A stretch of DNA of 64,000 nt from Acidobacteriaceae bacterium (GTDB lineage Bacteria > Acidobacteriota > Terriglobia > Terriglobales > Acidobacteriaceae). The notes below the pieces were generated by a model, which saw only the letters and a program-made list of their open reading frames with translations, was not told the origin of the DNA and did no database searches. Shown in pieces: positions 39,676-49,329 of this stretch. The stretch lies in NCBI GenBank assembly GCA_031296325.1, contig JARLFY010000025.1, forward strand, positions 28,844-92,843. Reading direction: 5' to 3'. Within the stretch, counting starts at the first letter, position 1; each line of letters begins with the position of its first letter. Position numbers and translations under genes: made by a program.

Positions 39676-41409
39676 ATGGAACCTGTTAATATTTCGGGAA
39701 ATTCCAAGCAGCCCGGCATTTTGCTGGGGACGAATGCTTGGCAAAAGAGACACACTTCCTCTTTGAAGCAGATTTTAGGACTGGCTGTCCTGGCAGCGAC
39801 CTGCCTGCCTGTTGGCGCGCTGGCGCAGACCGCCGCCCCTGCGAAGGCCGATCCGCAGCCGCAGGATCAAAAACTACAGCAGTTGGAACAGAAGCTGGAT
39901 CAGCAACAGCAAGAGATTGATGCGCTCCGGCTCGACCTGAAGCGAACCGCCAAGGAACTGCAACGCGCCAAGGAACAAACCGGCGAAGCAACCGTGACTC
40001 CCGCCGCTGTGGCCGCAGTGGCCGTGCAGGCGCAGGAGGCAAAGTCGGAGATCAAAGAAACGAATGCCAAGGTCGAGGAACTCGAAAGCCCTCTGGCCAT
40101 TCACTACAAGAAGTTGTCGATTATCCCCGGTGGGTTTCTGGCGGCGGAGAGCGTCTTCCGTACGCGCAATGAAAACTCCGACATGGGCAGCGACTTCGGC
40201 GCGGTTCCCTTCGACGGCACGGCGAATGCCAACCTCAGCGAGTTTCACATGAGCGCACGGGCTTCGCGCGCCTCGGTGATGTTGAAGACCGACTACAAAA
40301 ACACCAAGCTCACGGGCTTTGCCGAGATCGATTGGTATGGCGATACGGCGGCCAACGACATCAAGTCGAACAGCTACTCTCCTCGCGAACGACAGCTCTG
40401 GGTTCGGTTGGATGGACCGCATGGCTTGAGTTTTACCGCAGGGCAGATGTGGAGCCTGATGGTACGGCACAATCAGGGAATGGAAACAGGGCAAGAGGAC
40501 AGCGCTCCTGGAGACCTGATCGAAGGATCCTTCATTCTCGGCCACGTCTGGGAACGCCAGGTCGGCTTCCGACTGGTAAAGAACTTCAACAACAAGGCCT
40601 GGGTTGGGATCGCGGCTGAAAATCCGCAAACCACGTACAGCGTGACTAATGAACCGCTCTATATGTTCGGTCTGTCTACGAGCGCAAACGCAACCACGCC
40701 CTCCAGCGACATCATTCCGTATTCTGCCGGTGTCGCGTCGGGATTCTCCACCGATCTTGCCCCGGATCTGATTGCCAAGGTTAACATCGAGCCAGGCTGG
40801 GGTCACTACGAACTGAAGGCGATCTACCGCTTCTTCCGCACGCGCGAAAATGGCGTAACTTACAACGCATACGGCACGGGCGTTGGCTGGAGCACGAAGT
40901 CCCCCATCCTGCACAATCTGGATTTCATCACCGAAGGTCTTGCCGGCGAAGGCATCGGTCGCTACTCCTCTGGCGGAGGCCCGGACATCACACTGCATCC
41001 CGATGGCAGCCCTGTGCCAATCCGTCAACTGCATATTTCAAGCGGCTTTGAGTATCGTCCATATTCCAAGCTGTCCATGTTTGCCTACGGCGGAAACGAG
41101 TATTACCAGCGCGCCGCCTACGTCAACTCCAACGGACTTGGGGTTGGATACGGCAGTCCTTTGACGAACAACAGCCAGTGCTCGGTGGAGGTTCCCGGTT
41201 ACGACCTTCCGACCTGCACGGCGCAGAACCGCGATCTGAGTCAGGTGATTGGCGGCTTCTGGTACTCCTTCTTCAAGGGGCCATACGGCACAGTGAAGCT
41301 CGGTGCGAACTATGAGCATCTTCACCGGAACACATGGTACGCCGTTGGCGGTCAGCCCTACGGAAGAGACGATGTTGTGATGACGTCTGTCCGTTTTGTC
41401 CTGCCCTAG
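39676..41409 (+). CDS. DcaP-like outer-membrane porin
   Basis: Coiled-coil N-terminus QQLEQKLDQQQQEIDALRLDLKRT; SFTAGQMWSLM; C-terminal aromatic strand VVMTSVRFVLP. Confidence 0.75.
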   Translation: MEPVNISGNSKQPGILLGTNAWQKRHTSSLKQILGLAVLAATCLPVGALAQTAAPAKADPQPQDQKLQQLEQKLDQQQQEIDALRLDLKRTAKELQRAKEQTGEATVTPAAVAAVAVQAQEAKSEIKETNAKVEELESPLAIHYKKLSIIPGGFLAAESVFRTRNENSDMGSDFGAVPFDGTANANLSEFHMSARASRASVMLKTDYKNTKLTGFAEIDWYGDTAANDIKSNSYSPRERQLWVRLDGPHGLSFTAGQMWSLMVRHNQGMETGQEDSAPGDLIEGSFILGHVWERQVGFRLVKNFNNKAWVGIAAENPQTTYSVTNEPLYMFGLSTSANATTPSSDIIPYSAGVASGFSTDLAPDLIAKVNIEPGWGHYELKAIYRFFRTRENGVTYNAYGTGVGWSTKSPILHNLDFITEGLAGEGIGRYSSGGGPDITLHPDGSPVPIRQLHISSGFEYRPYSKLSMFAYGGNEYYQRAAYVNSNGLGVGYGSPLTNNSQCSVEVPGYDLPTCTAQNRDLSQVIGGFWYSFFKGPYGTVKLGANYEHLHRNTWYAVGGQPYGRDDVVMTSVRFVLP

Positions 41410-41473
41410 ACAGTTTGATTTCGCCTTGTGCTTGGACGCAAGGCCCTTAGCAATAGATTTTCCGGAGGAAGAA

Positions 41474-43681
41474 ATGAAAAGATCCAACCTAAATATTCCG
41501 AGAACGAAGAAGCTTCTCGTGGCATTGCTCTCAGGAGCAATGATCTCCACCGTGTTGGCGGGATGTAGTGGAACCGCGTATCAGGCTCCCACTCCAGTCG
41601 TGCAGGTGGGAACATCGACTGCCGTAGACCCGAATCTGCCCGCCGAACCAGCGCTGCCGACCAGCGCTCAGGTCTGCACGACCCTGTATGCGTCCGACAG
41701 CCTGATCGCGCGGCCGGACGGCTCCCTGCCTCCCGAGGCGGATCCGTCTGTAGCAGGAGTGGGCGTCGCGGCCAGTGCGGCGACGACGAACCCAGATCAG
41801 GCCCGCATTCAAGCGGCGCTCAACGCCTGTGGCGCTTCGGTGGATGCCGCAGTCGGAGCGACGATCGCAGCGGCTGATGCCGCAGCCACCGCAGCGCAGG
41901 TTGCAGCAGCCGTTCCGAACGTAAACATCTCCGGCGTCTCCGCCGAAGAGTTGAGAAAGCCGGTCTATCAGGCTCCTCAGTTTGCGGTTCGTCTCGCCGT
42001 CAGCCAGACAACCAACGGGGGGAATGCCTTCATCAGCGGCCCTCTCGTTCTGCCTTCCGGCGTAACCCTTTGGATCGATAAGGGGGTCACTCTCTTCGGC
42101 GCGCGCGATGTGACGCTCTACTCGCCGTTAGCCGCTGGACCGTACTGCGGTAATGTTGCGGTGAGTGCGACCAAGGCCGGAAGCTCCGGTAACTGCGCCG
42201 CGCTGATTACCGGAACAAATCTGGTCAACTCCGCAGTCATGGGAGACGGATCCATTGATGGTCGCGGCTACTCCGAGATCGTGACGACGAACAAGCTGTA
42301 TCCCCTCATCAAGGTCGATCTGACCTGCTCGAACACCTATGCGGCCTACAAGACCGGAACGCAGGCGGTTCAGGGCACTCCGTGCGACGATGGCGGTACG
42401 ATTGTCGATCTGGCTTCTTCCGCGCGCAATATGACGTGGTGGGATCTGGCTTGGCTGGGCAACATGGTCGATAACGGTTCAACCGGAGTCGGTTCCCAGT
42501 CGGTTCCTCGCTTGATGGTCTACAACTACGCGAAGAACCTGACGCTCTATCGCATCACCCTGAACAACAGCCCGAACTTCCACGTAGTGCCTGCCGGAGT
42601 GGACGGCTTCGTTGTCTGGGACGTCAAGGTGCAGACGCCTTCTCTCGCTGCTTACCAAAACCCCACCGGAAACGGAAACCCGCTCTACACGGGAGTTCTA
42701 TTTACGGCTGGCGGCGGTGGCCCGAATGGCGGAGAGCAGACCTATCAGGGTAACGTAAAAAATACGGACGCCTTTGATCCTGCATCAGCTGGCAAGCTGA
42801 CCTCCGGCTACCTCACCACGGGAGGAAACGGAACCACCGGTGTCACCACGGCATCGGCTACGGGGAAGATCTCTTTCGACGGCTACCTGAAGAATCTCTT
42901 CTTCGTTCACAACTACATCAGCACCGGGGACGACGACATCGCCCTGAAGGGAAGTAACAACCCAAGCCCATCCGGGTCTGGCCTAGCCGGAGTCGATGGA
43001 GCTCGTGGTGCGTTCTCTACCCTTCCCTACGGAATTGTGATTGCCCATAACCACATCTATGGTGGCCACGGGATCTCAATCGGTTCTGAAACCAATGCTG
43101 GAGTCCAAAACGTTCAGGTTTACGACAACAGCTTTGACAATGGCGAAGAAGGTCTTCGTATCAAGACAGACGTCGCTCGCGGCGGTCTGGTCCAGAACAT
43201 CTACTACAACAACATCTGCATGCGCAACATGGATAATGCTCTGTTGTTTACTCCGTACTACAGCAGCAAGGCTTTGCCTGCTGGCGGACCTCTCTATCCT
43301 GACTTCAAGAACCTCTTTCTGAACAACATCAGTATCGAGGGAGCCGCAGGAGTGACGCTGCAAGGCTATGCAGCGCAGTCCGGGCCGGTCTTGAATAATC
43401 CTCAGTATCCGCTCATCATGACGCTGAACAATGTAGTGGCGGAATCACCCGCCTCTATCAGCCTCATCGATTCGGATGCCAACCTCACCCTGACAGGACT
43501 CAACAACCTGCCCATCGTAAATTCATCGAATACTCGGGTTTCCGTGACGGGTACAGCTTCGGAGTTTGTGGATCCAGCCGTTGCGTTCTCCACTGTCCTC
43601 GATTGCACACAGGCCTTCATCGATTTTCCGACGACGACCAGCCCAACGGGAACCACCTGGCCTATCCCCCCCCTCTACTAA
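41474..43681 (+). CDS. Glycoside hydrolase family 28 (polygalacturonase-like) lipoprotein
   Basis: LSGAMISTVLAGCSG lipobox; ISTGDDDIALKG; GHGISIGSE; GLRIKTDVARGG GH28 motifs. Confidence 0.88.
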   Translation: MKRSNLNIPRTKKLLVALLSGAMISTVLAGCSGTAYQAPTPVVQVGTSTAVDPNLPAEPALPTSAQVCTTLYASDSLIARPDGSLPPEADPSVAGVGVAASAATTNPDQARIQAALNACGASVDAAVGATIAAADAAATAAQVAAAVPNVNISGVSAEELRKPVYQAPQFAVRLAVSQTTNGGNAFISGPLVLPSGVTLWIDKGVTLFGARDVTLYSPLAAGPYCGNVAVSATKAGSSGNCAALITGTNLVNSAVMGDGSIDGRGYSEIVTTNKLYPLIKVDLTCSNTYAAYKTGTQAVQGTPCDDGGTIVDLASSARNMTWWDLAWLGNMVDNGSTGVGSQSVPRLMVYNYAKNLTLYRITLNNSPNFHVVPAGVDGFVVWDVKVQTPSLAAYQNPTGNGNPLYTGVLFTAGGGGPNGGEQTYQGNVKNTDAFDPASAGKLTSGYLTTGGNGTTGVTTASATGKISFDGYLKNLFFVHNYISTGDDDIALKGSNNPSPSGSGLAGVDGARGAFSTLPYGIVIAHNHIYGGHGISIGSETNAGVQNVQVYDNSFDNGEEGLRIKTDVARGGLVQNIYYNNICMRNMDNALLFTPYYSSKALPAGGPLYPDFKNLFLNNISIEGAAGVTLQGYAAQSGPVLNNPQYPLIMTLNNVVAESPASISLIDSDANLTLTGLNNLPIVNSSNTRVSVTGTASEFVDPAVAFSTVLDCTQAFIDFPTTTSPTGTTWPIPPLY

Positions 43682-43683
43682 AC

Positions 43684-43717
43684 CGTAAGATCCCCTGCGC
43701 AGGCAGGGGATCTTACG
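43684..43717. terminator. 15-bp perfect hairpin after GH28 gene
   Basis: CGTAAGATCCCCTGC-GCAG-GCAGGGGATCTTACG. Confidence 0.6.
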
Positions 43718-43794
43718 CAACAGGATAGGGTAATAAATTGCTGAATCGCTGCGTGTTCTGAGTTTGTAAGCGTACGGTTCTGCGAGTTCTTTTT

Positions 43795-43840
43795 AAATGC
43801 GTATGGAGGCCGGGTCAGGGCCTTCATACGCATTTTCTTT
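43795..43840. terminator. Terminator-like hairpin with A/T flanks
   Basis: AAATGCGTATGGAGGCC-GGGTCAG-GGCCTTCATACGCATTTTC. Confidence 0.7.
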
Positions 43841-43879
43841 TGCCTGAAGATGAGAGGCTTGCCCGCTTGGATCTCTTTC

Positions 43880-43980
43880 GGAATGGGGGATAGCCCAATT
43901 TGTTTGTCATTCCGTAGCAAAGTGGAGGAATCTGCTTTTTTCGATGCGCCACGGTCTACAACCACTGCATAAAGGTCTAC
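43880..43980 (+). repeat. Family B repeat
   Basis: TTTGTTTGTCATTCCGTAGCAAAGTGGAGGAATCTGCTTTTTTCG ... CGGTCTAC. Confidence 0.75.
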
Positions 43981-43995
43981 GATCGACTTCTTGCT

Positions 43996-44406
43996 CTACA
44001 TGATCGAGGCCTGAGCGAACTTGCGCACCATCGTCAGCAGTAGCTTGCGGTCGTTCTCCGAAAGGCGCGAGGAGTACTTCTGAATCTGGGTGAGGAAGCG
44101 AATCTCGTCTTCGTCCAGATGCAGCGCGGACATATCCTGCGCAATCCCCTGCTCGGCGAAGAACTGGGAGAGTTGCAGGTCGAGCGCGGCCGCAATCTTC
44201 TGTAGCGTATCCAGCGACGGCACGGTATGCCCGTTCTCGACCCGCGAGAGATAGCAGCGCAACAGGCCCGTGCGCTTCTCGATGTCTCCCTGCGACATCC
44301 CCTTTTGCAGCCGATAGTTGCGGATCGTCACGCCAATGTTCTTGGCGATCGTTTCAACGGGGGGAAGAGTGCTCGGCGGAATCGGAAGTGTTTGTATATG
44401 TGCCAT
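43996..44406 (-). CDS. XRE-family helix-turn-helix regulator
   Basis: IRNYRLQKGMSQGDIEKRTGLLRCYLSRVENGHTVPSLDTLQKIAAALDL. Confidence 0.9.
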   Translation of the reverse strand: MAHIQTLPIPPSTLPPVETIAKNIGVTIRNYRLQKGMSQGDIEKRTGLLRCYLSRVENGHTVPSLDTLQKIAAALDLQLSQFFAEQGIAQDMSALHLDEDEIRFLTQIQKYSSRLSENDRKLLLTMVRKFAQASIM

Positions 44407-44628
44407 TAGCCACAAAGTAAACATATGCGACGACAAGGTCAATGGTTAATTTACGTCAGGCTGCGATTCGCGTACCCAGAGAGGTTCCCTGCCAGTCATT
44501 TACCAGACCACACTTAAACTCCTACTTGAACCCCACATCCAACGCGAACCAAGCCGTGTACTAACCGATAGGTTAATAGCTATCTTTATCAACAAGATAA
44601 AGACGTTCAGAAAAGAAGCGTCAAGGAG

Positions 44629-44743
44629 GTTAGAGCCGTTCCTGTAATGGTGTTGCCGGCGTCGAACGAGCCACAAGCGGATTCCTCCGCTCGCGCTACG
44701 GAATGACAAAAATCCGGTCAGCCGTAATTCGAGAGACAATCTA
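44629..44743 (-). repeat. Family B repeat, reverse orientation
   Basis: TTAGAGCCGTTCCTGTAATGG ... GCGGATTCCTCCGCTCGCGCTACGGAATGAC ... ATCTAG. Confidence 0.85.
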
Positions 44744-45445
44744 GGGGGTAACGAGGGAACCCAGCGCTTCGCCCTGGACGACTCGCACGATGTTGCCCGA
44801 CTCCTTCATGCTGAAGACCATCATGGGCATATTGTTGTCGCGACAGAGCGAGACGGCAGCGGTGTCCATGACGCGCAGGTTCAGACGGAGCATCTCGGTG
44901 TAGGAGATCTGGGAGAACTTGGTTGCCTCGGGGTTCGTCTTGGGATCGGCGGTGTAGATGCCGTCGACCGAGGTGGCTTTGAGCAGAACGTCGGCCTTGA
45001 TCTCCATGGCGCGCAGGCTGGCTGCGGTGTCGGTGGAGAAGAAGGGGTTTCCGGTTCCGGCGGCAAAGATGACGATGCGTCCCTTTTCCAGATGGCGCAT
45101 GGCGCGACGGCGAATGTAGGGCTCGGCGACCTGATGCATGGCGATGGCGCTCATTACGCGGCAGTTAAGGCCAAGCTTCTCGATTGCGTCCTGCAAGGCG
45201 ACGGCGTTGATGACCGTCGAGAGCATTCCCATGTGATCGGCGGCGACGCGATCCATGTCGATGGCCTGCTGGGCCACGCCGCGGAAGAAGTTTCCTCCGC
45301 CGACGACAATGCCGATCTCGCAGCCAAGAGCGTGGACGGCGGCGATCTCTGCGGCTACTTTGTGGATGAAGATGGCGTCGATGCCAAAGCCGGTGCCAGC
45401 GGCGAGGGCTTCTCCGGAGAGCTTGAGGAGGACTCGTTTGTACAT
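44741..45445 (-). CDS. pyrH: Uridylate kinase
   Basis: [45 protein letters not shown]. Confidence 0.97.
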   Translation of the reverse strand: MYKRVLLKLSGEALAAGTGFGIDAIFIHKVAAEIAAVHALGCEIGIVVGGGNFFRGVAQQAIDMDRVAADHMGMLSTVINAVALQDAIEKLGLNCRVMSAIAMHQVAEPYIRRRAMRHLEKGRIVIFAAGTGNPFFSTDTAASLRAMEIKADVLLKATSVDGIYTADPKTNPEATKFSQISYTEMLRLNLRVMDTAAVSLCRDNNMPMMVFSMKESGNIVRVVQGEALGSLVTP

Positions 45446-45616
45446 ATCAGGTCTAAGTATCGCACGGAGAGCAAGCGAGGGCCGTCAAAATACTCTAAAT
45501 GGCCGATCTGATTTATTCGCCAGCGAACGCAACTTGAGCGGAGATTTGGGGTATATGCTGATACGATGCGGCGAGCATGGATGCCGTAAGTCCATAGGAT
45601 GAGAGGATATAACTCG

Positions 45617-46153
45617 ATGAATCAGAACATACGATGGATGATTCTACTGGCTGGAATCACGGCGTTTACAACTGTTGGCGCACAGGCCCAGCAGGTTCAG
45701 GGGCAGTATCAGGATCAAGGACAATATCAGGGACGCGATCAGGGGTGGGATCACAATCATGGGCCACGCCATCCGGCCTACCTGCGCGCGATGAGCGAGC
45801 TGCGCGAGGCGCGGCACTACCTGAACGATGGATGGGCGTGGGAGCCGGTGCGTCGCGACGAGGCCGCGGCGGTTCGCGAGATCGACGCGGCCATCCACGA
45901 GATCCAGATCGCGGCCATTGACGATGGAAGACGGTTCGACGAACCCTTCCCGATCGACCAACACATGAATCCGCATGATCGCTTCCGCAAGGCGAACGAC
46001 CTGCTGTTTGCGGCGCACAACGATCTGGCGAGAGCCGAAGAGGTTCCAGAGGCTCGCGGACTGCGCGATCGAGCCATCATGCATGTGGATCGGGCGCACC
46101 AGATCGTCGATCACGCGGAACGCAGCACTCACTGGAAGATCATTATTCAATAG
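45617..46153 (+). CDS. Secreted hypothetical protein, Gln/Tyr-rich N-terminus
   Basis: Signal peptide MNQNIRWMILLAGITAFTTVGAQAQ then QYQDQGQYQGRDQG. Confidence 0.65.
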   Translation: MNQNIRWMILLAGITAFTTVGAQAQQVQGQYQDQGQYQGRDQGWDHNHGPRHPAYLRAMSELREARHYLNDGWAWEPVRRDEAAAVREIDAAIHEIQIAAIDDGRRFDEPFPIDQHMNPHDRFRKANDLLFAAHNDLARAEEVPEARGLRDRAIMHVDRAHQIVDHAERSTHWKIIIQ

Positions 46154-46280
46154 CGCTTTCTGGCGAGTAGAGCAGATCCCATAATGGGGGATGCCGTCGT
46201 CGAACAAGCGCAAGCAGATTCCTCCGCTTGCGCTACGGAATGACAACAAGCCGGAATACAGTAAATCGAGAAATGGGCTG
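46151..46280 (-). repeat. Family B repeat, reverse orientation
   Basis: TAGCGCTTTCTGG ... GCAGATTCCTCCGCTTGCGCTACGGAATGAC ... ACAGTAAATCGAGAAATGG. Confidence 0.8.
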
Positions 46281-46325
46281 AAAAACGTAAGGCCTGTCTG
46301 GTATCCAGACAGGCCCTACGTTTTT
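46281..46325. terminator. Bidirectional terminator
   Basis: AAAAACGTAAGGCCTGTCTGGTATCCAGACAGGCCCTACGTTTTT. Confidence 0.85.
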
Positions 46326-46355
46326 GCTTGCAGTGCAGATTGTGCAGTCTATGGT

Positions 46356-47408
46356 TTACTTCGCGCCAGGTACGTACTTCGTCTTGAGAACGTTACCGAG
46401 CGATATATTGTCTGGTCCCGTCACCTTGATCTCCGGCTTTGAGGATTTGATGTCGAGTTGTTTGAAGTCGCCAGGCTTACCGGGAGATTCCACAGTAACG
46501 ACGACGTCGCTATCAAGCACTCGGTAGAGACGATCCAGAAGTGGGTCGAGCGAGGATGGTGCGTACTGGCCGTCGTACAAAGCTCCTCCGCTGGTGGAAC
46601 GAACCAGTTGCGAGAAGTTCTGCGGGCCTTCCAGAAGACCGCCACCGCCCCGGGTTGGAGGATGAGGATCCATGAAATAGAAGGGGAACGGGAGGATTCC
46701 GGCTCTCTGTAGACTGGTCTCGGCCGCAGTGACGTTTGGATTATCGGCATCGCCGCCCTGCGAGACGGAGTTGCCACGCATCAGCCCATCGGTAAAGAAG
46801 AGGACGGCGCGAATCTTCGTCGGATCCGGATCCGGCCATTTCGTGGCCAGATCGGTCAGGCAGCCGAAGGGATTGCCTCCGGTGTCGTTCCTCGTATCAG
46901 AGACCTCTAACCGCGTCGGCACACGAAGCGCGGCGCCGTCCAGCGCACGGTCCTTGGTGAATCCCTGAACAATCCGTACATGAGCCTGCACCATGTAGCC
47001 AACCGCAATCTCGACGTTCGGCGGCATGGAGTTCATGAACTTCTTGATGGAATCGAATTGATCGAGAATTCCGATCTGTTGGCCATTATCCAGCGCGATC
47101 ACGAGTTGAATTCCGTGGCTGCCCGTCAGCAGAGGCTCAAACGATTTGATAGTCGCGGGCTTGCCGCCAACCTTGATGGAGGCTATGTCGGACTGCACAA
47201 GCGGCGGCAGAATTCTGGAGGTATCCCCCGCAGGACTTTTCGCGCCCGTGGCATGCATCACGACCAGCGTTGAAGTCTGGGCCGTGGCCAGCGGAGCCAC
47301 AGCAAGAGAAAGGAGCAAAGCGCTTGTCGCCGCAACCAGAAAACGAGCGGAAGCGGGCAAACCAAGTTTAGAGTGCGATGGAATCTTATGGGGAAATGTC
47401 GGGGTCAT
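46356..47408 (-). CDS. VWFA-like secreted protein without canonical MIDAS
   Basis: LVIALDNGQQIGILDQFDSIKKFMNSMP; IRAVLFFTDGLMRGNS. Confidence 0.65.
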   Translation of the reverse strand: MTPTFPHKIPSHSKLGLPASARFLVAATSALLLSLAVAPLATAQTSTLVVMHATGAKSPAGDTSRILPPLVQSDIASIKVGGKPATIKSFEPLLTGSHGIQLVIALDNGQQIGILDQFDSIKKFMNSMPPNVEIAVGYMVQAHVRIVQGFTKDRALDGAALRVPTRLEVSDTRNDTGGNPFGCLTDLATKWPDPDPTKIRAVLFFTDGLMRGNSVSQGGDADNPNVTAAETSLQRAGILPFPFYFMDPHPPTRGGGGLLEGPQNFSQLVRSTSGGALYDGQYAPSSLDPLLDRLYRVLDSDVVVTVESPGKPGDFKQLDIKSSKPEIKVTGPDNISLGNVLKTKYVPGAK

Positions 47409-47565
47409 GGCTGGCTCTCCTGTAGCCTCATGCTTCTTGCGGTCAGCGAACATTGCTGCTCAGCAGCAAAAACCACTGCGACCAATATACCGAGTGTGGA
47501 AAACGGATGGCAAACGAGTACGTCCAACGACAGCAATTCCAGAGCATCTCGCAAACGGCTTTACC

Positions 47566-47690
47566 CGTTTTTTGTCATTCCTCGGCGTAAGTTTGCTCGT
47601 CATTCCTCAGCCTCAGCTTGTCATTCCTCAGCCTCTCTTGCTTGTCATTCCGCAGTGAAGCGAAGGAATCTGCTTTTACCTTTCGGATGG
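47566..47690 (+). repeat. Family B repeat with four tandem heads
   Basis: TTGTCATTCCTCGGCG, TCGTCATTCCTCAGCCTC, TTGTCATTCCTCAGCCTC, TTGTCATTCCGCAGTGAAGCGAAGGAATCTGC. Confidence 0.85.
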
Positions 47691-47733
47691 AGCAGAACTT
47701 ACCCAAAGGCTCTGACCGGAAGACGGAATGGCT

Positions 47734-48465
47734 TTATTGCTGACTATGCGGCGCCAAAAGCTCCTGACGGATGAGCGGGTCGCGAAGATAGGGCTTGAGT
47801 TCGCTGAAAGGGATCGGGGTGAGCTTGGCGCAGAGGTCGGAGGAGTGAGGCAGCGAGGATGGATGGGCGATGAGCGCCTTGCGGCTGGAGTCGAGCCAAA
47901 AGTCGAAGGTGGTGCTGGGATCGTTGACCGCAGCGGTGCAGTCCTCGTCGAGCTTGGCGTAGCGAAGGTAGAGCTGGAGCAGCGGCGAGGGCTTGTCGGC
48001 TGGGGGATTGAGAAACTCGTCGGTGAAGAAGCGGTGCCAGTCGAGTTCGTGGCCGGTGGCGAGGTCGAAGGTGATGGGGTAGGGAACGTTGTCGCTGGTG
48101 TAGGAACCGCCGCAGAAGAAGCTGGTGCGCACGTCGACGCTGAGCAGGCGGGGCGAGAGATAGGCGAGACGAACCAGTTCGCTGTAGATGGCCTTGGTGG
48201 TGCGCGTGGAGCGGAGGCAGTCGGTGCGCGCACCTCGGTCGATGCGCTCGCGGTTGGCAAGCTGCTTGTTGACCTGCGCCTGAATGGCTGTGTCCGCCAG
48301 ACCGGAGAGGCGGGGAAAGCTCTGCTGCGGCGACTGCGAGAAGGTGGGAGCAGCGCTAACGGTCTGCGCTGGCTGGTCAAGCGCGGGCGCTACGGACTGC
48401 GCGGTGGCGCTGAGGGCTGGAGCGCAGAGGGCGGCGAGTAGGATCGTTCCGGCGAATCGGGTCAT
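47734..48465 (-). CDS. Secreted hypothetical protein
   Basis: Signal peptide; FFCGGSYTSDNVPYPITFDLATGHELDWHRFFTDEFL (DUF3298/RsiV-like flavour). Confidence 0.55.
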   Translation of the reverse strand: MTRFAGTILLAALCAPALSATAQSVAPALDQPAQTVSAAPTFSQSPQQSFPRLSGLADTAIQAQVNKQLANRERIDRGARTDCLRSTRTTKAIYSELVRLAYLSPRLLSVDVRTSFFCGGSYTSDNVPYPITFDLATGHELDWHRFFTDEFLNPPADKPSPLLQLYLRYAKLDEDCTAAVNDPSTTFDFWLDSSRKALIAHPSSLPHSSDLCAKLTPIPFSELKPYLRDPLIRQELLAPHSQQ

Positions 48466-49247
48466 GGCTGCTTTCTAGGGTGGTTGGAGGGAGCGTTGGG
48501 GTTGGCGGTCAGCCACTTGTCGAAGGGGATGGTGAAGTCGAAGAGTTCCAGTTTGCCGTCCAGCGTGCGGATCTGCTTGATGTAGAGCAGGGCGTGGGCG
48601 AGCGCGGGCTGCTCGATGCCCCGGATGTCGTAGAAGAGGTAGCCCGCGAGGGTGGAGTGAGCGTTGACGATGGTTCCGTGAAAGCCGAATTCGTCGTCGT
48701 CCTGGGTGATCTTCTTGTCGATGGGGGTGCGCTGAATGGGGATCGGGATCAGCGGAATGCGGATGGGCTGGGTGCTGTGCAGGGTGAAGAGGCGGCGGTT
48801 GATCTCTTCCTCGGTGGCGGCGGGGAGCTTGTCTCCGGCGGCGGAGAGAAACTGGATGCGAACCTCGTCGAGTTGCAGGGCGCGGTCGCCGTCGTTGGTG
48901 AAGATGACGCGGACGGGCAGAAGTCCGTTCTGGATGTAGGACAGGCGGAAGAAGCTACATTTTTTTGGCTCGTCGCATGGCTCGGCGGCGATGGTGAGAT
49001 GCTCGTCGGGATGCGCGTCGTTGGCGGGATAGGTGGAGGCCGCAGACTCGGGCGGCGGGGCCTTATGATCGGCGGCGCGGGCGAGCGTGGAAGAAAGGCT
49101 GAGCAGCGCGGCGACTATGATAGAAGGCAAAGCAGTGCGGAAGATGGATCGCAGGGCTGCGAAAGCGATTGCCCGTGCGGACGTCGTCGACTGCACGGCT
49201 GCGGCGCGGATTGGGCGCGATGGGCGCGGGTTGCGATGCGAGTTCAT
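48462..49247 (-). CDS. Secreted hypothetical protein
   Basis: N-terminal hydrophobic segment; ECG-independent 261 aa ORF overlapping the next gene by 4 nt. Confidence 0.5.
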   Translation of the reverse strand: MNSHRNPRPSRPIRAAAVQSTTSARAIAFAALRSIFRTALPSIIVAALLSLSSTLARAADHKAPPPESAASTYPANDAHPDEHLTIAAEPCDEPKKCSFFRLSYIQNGLLPVRVIFTNDGDRALQLDEVRIQFLSAAGDKLPAATEEEINRRLFTLHSTQPIRIPLIPIPIQRTPIDKKITQDDDEFGFHGTIVNAHSTLAGYLFYDIRGIEQPALAHALLYIKQIRTLDGKLELFDFTIPFDKWLTANPNAPSNHPRKQP

Positions 49248-49329
49248 GCTGGGTTGATTATCATCTTCACTGGCGCGGCGGTAAAGGCCTGCGGGATTGC
49301 AGCCAGTTGCGAAAGAGAGTGCGGGGACG

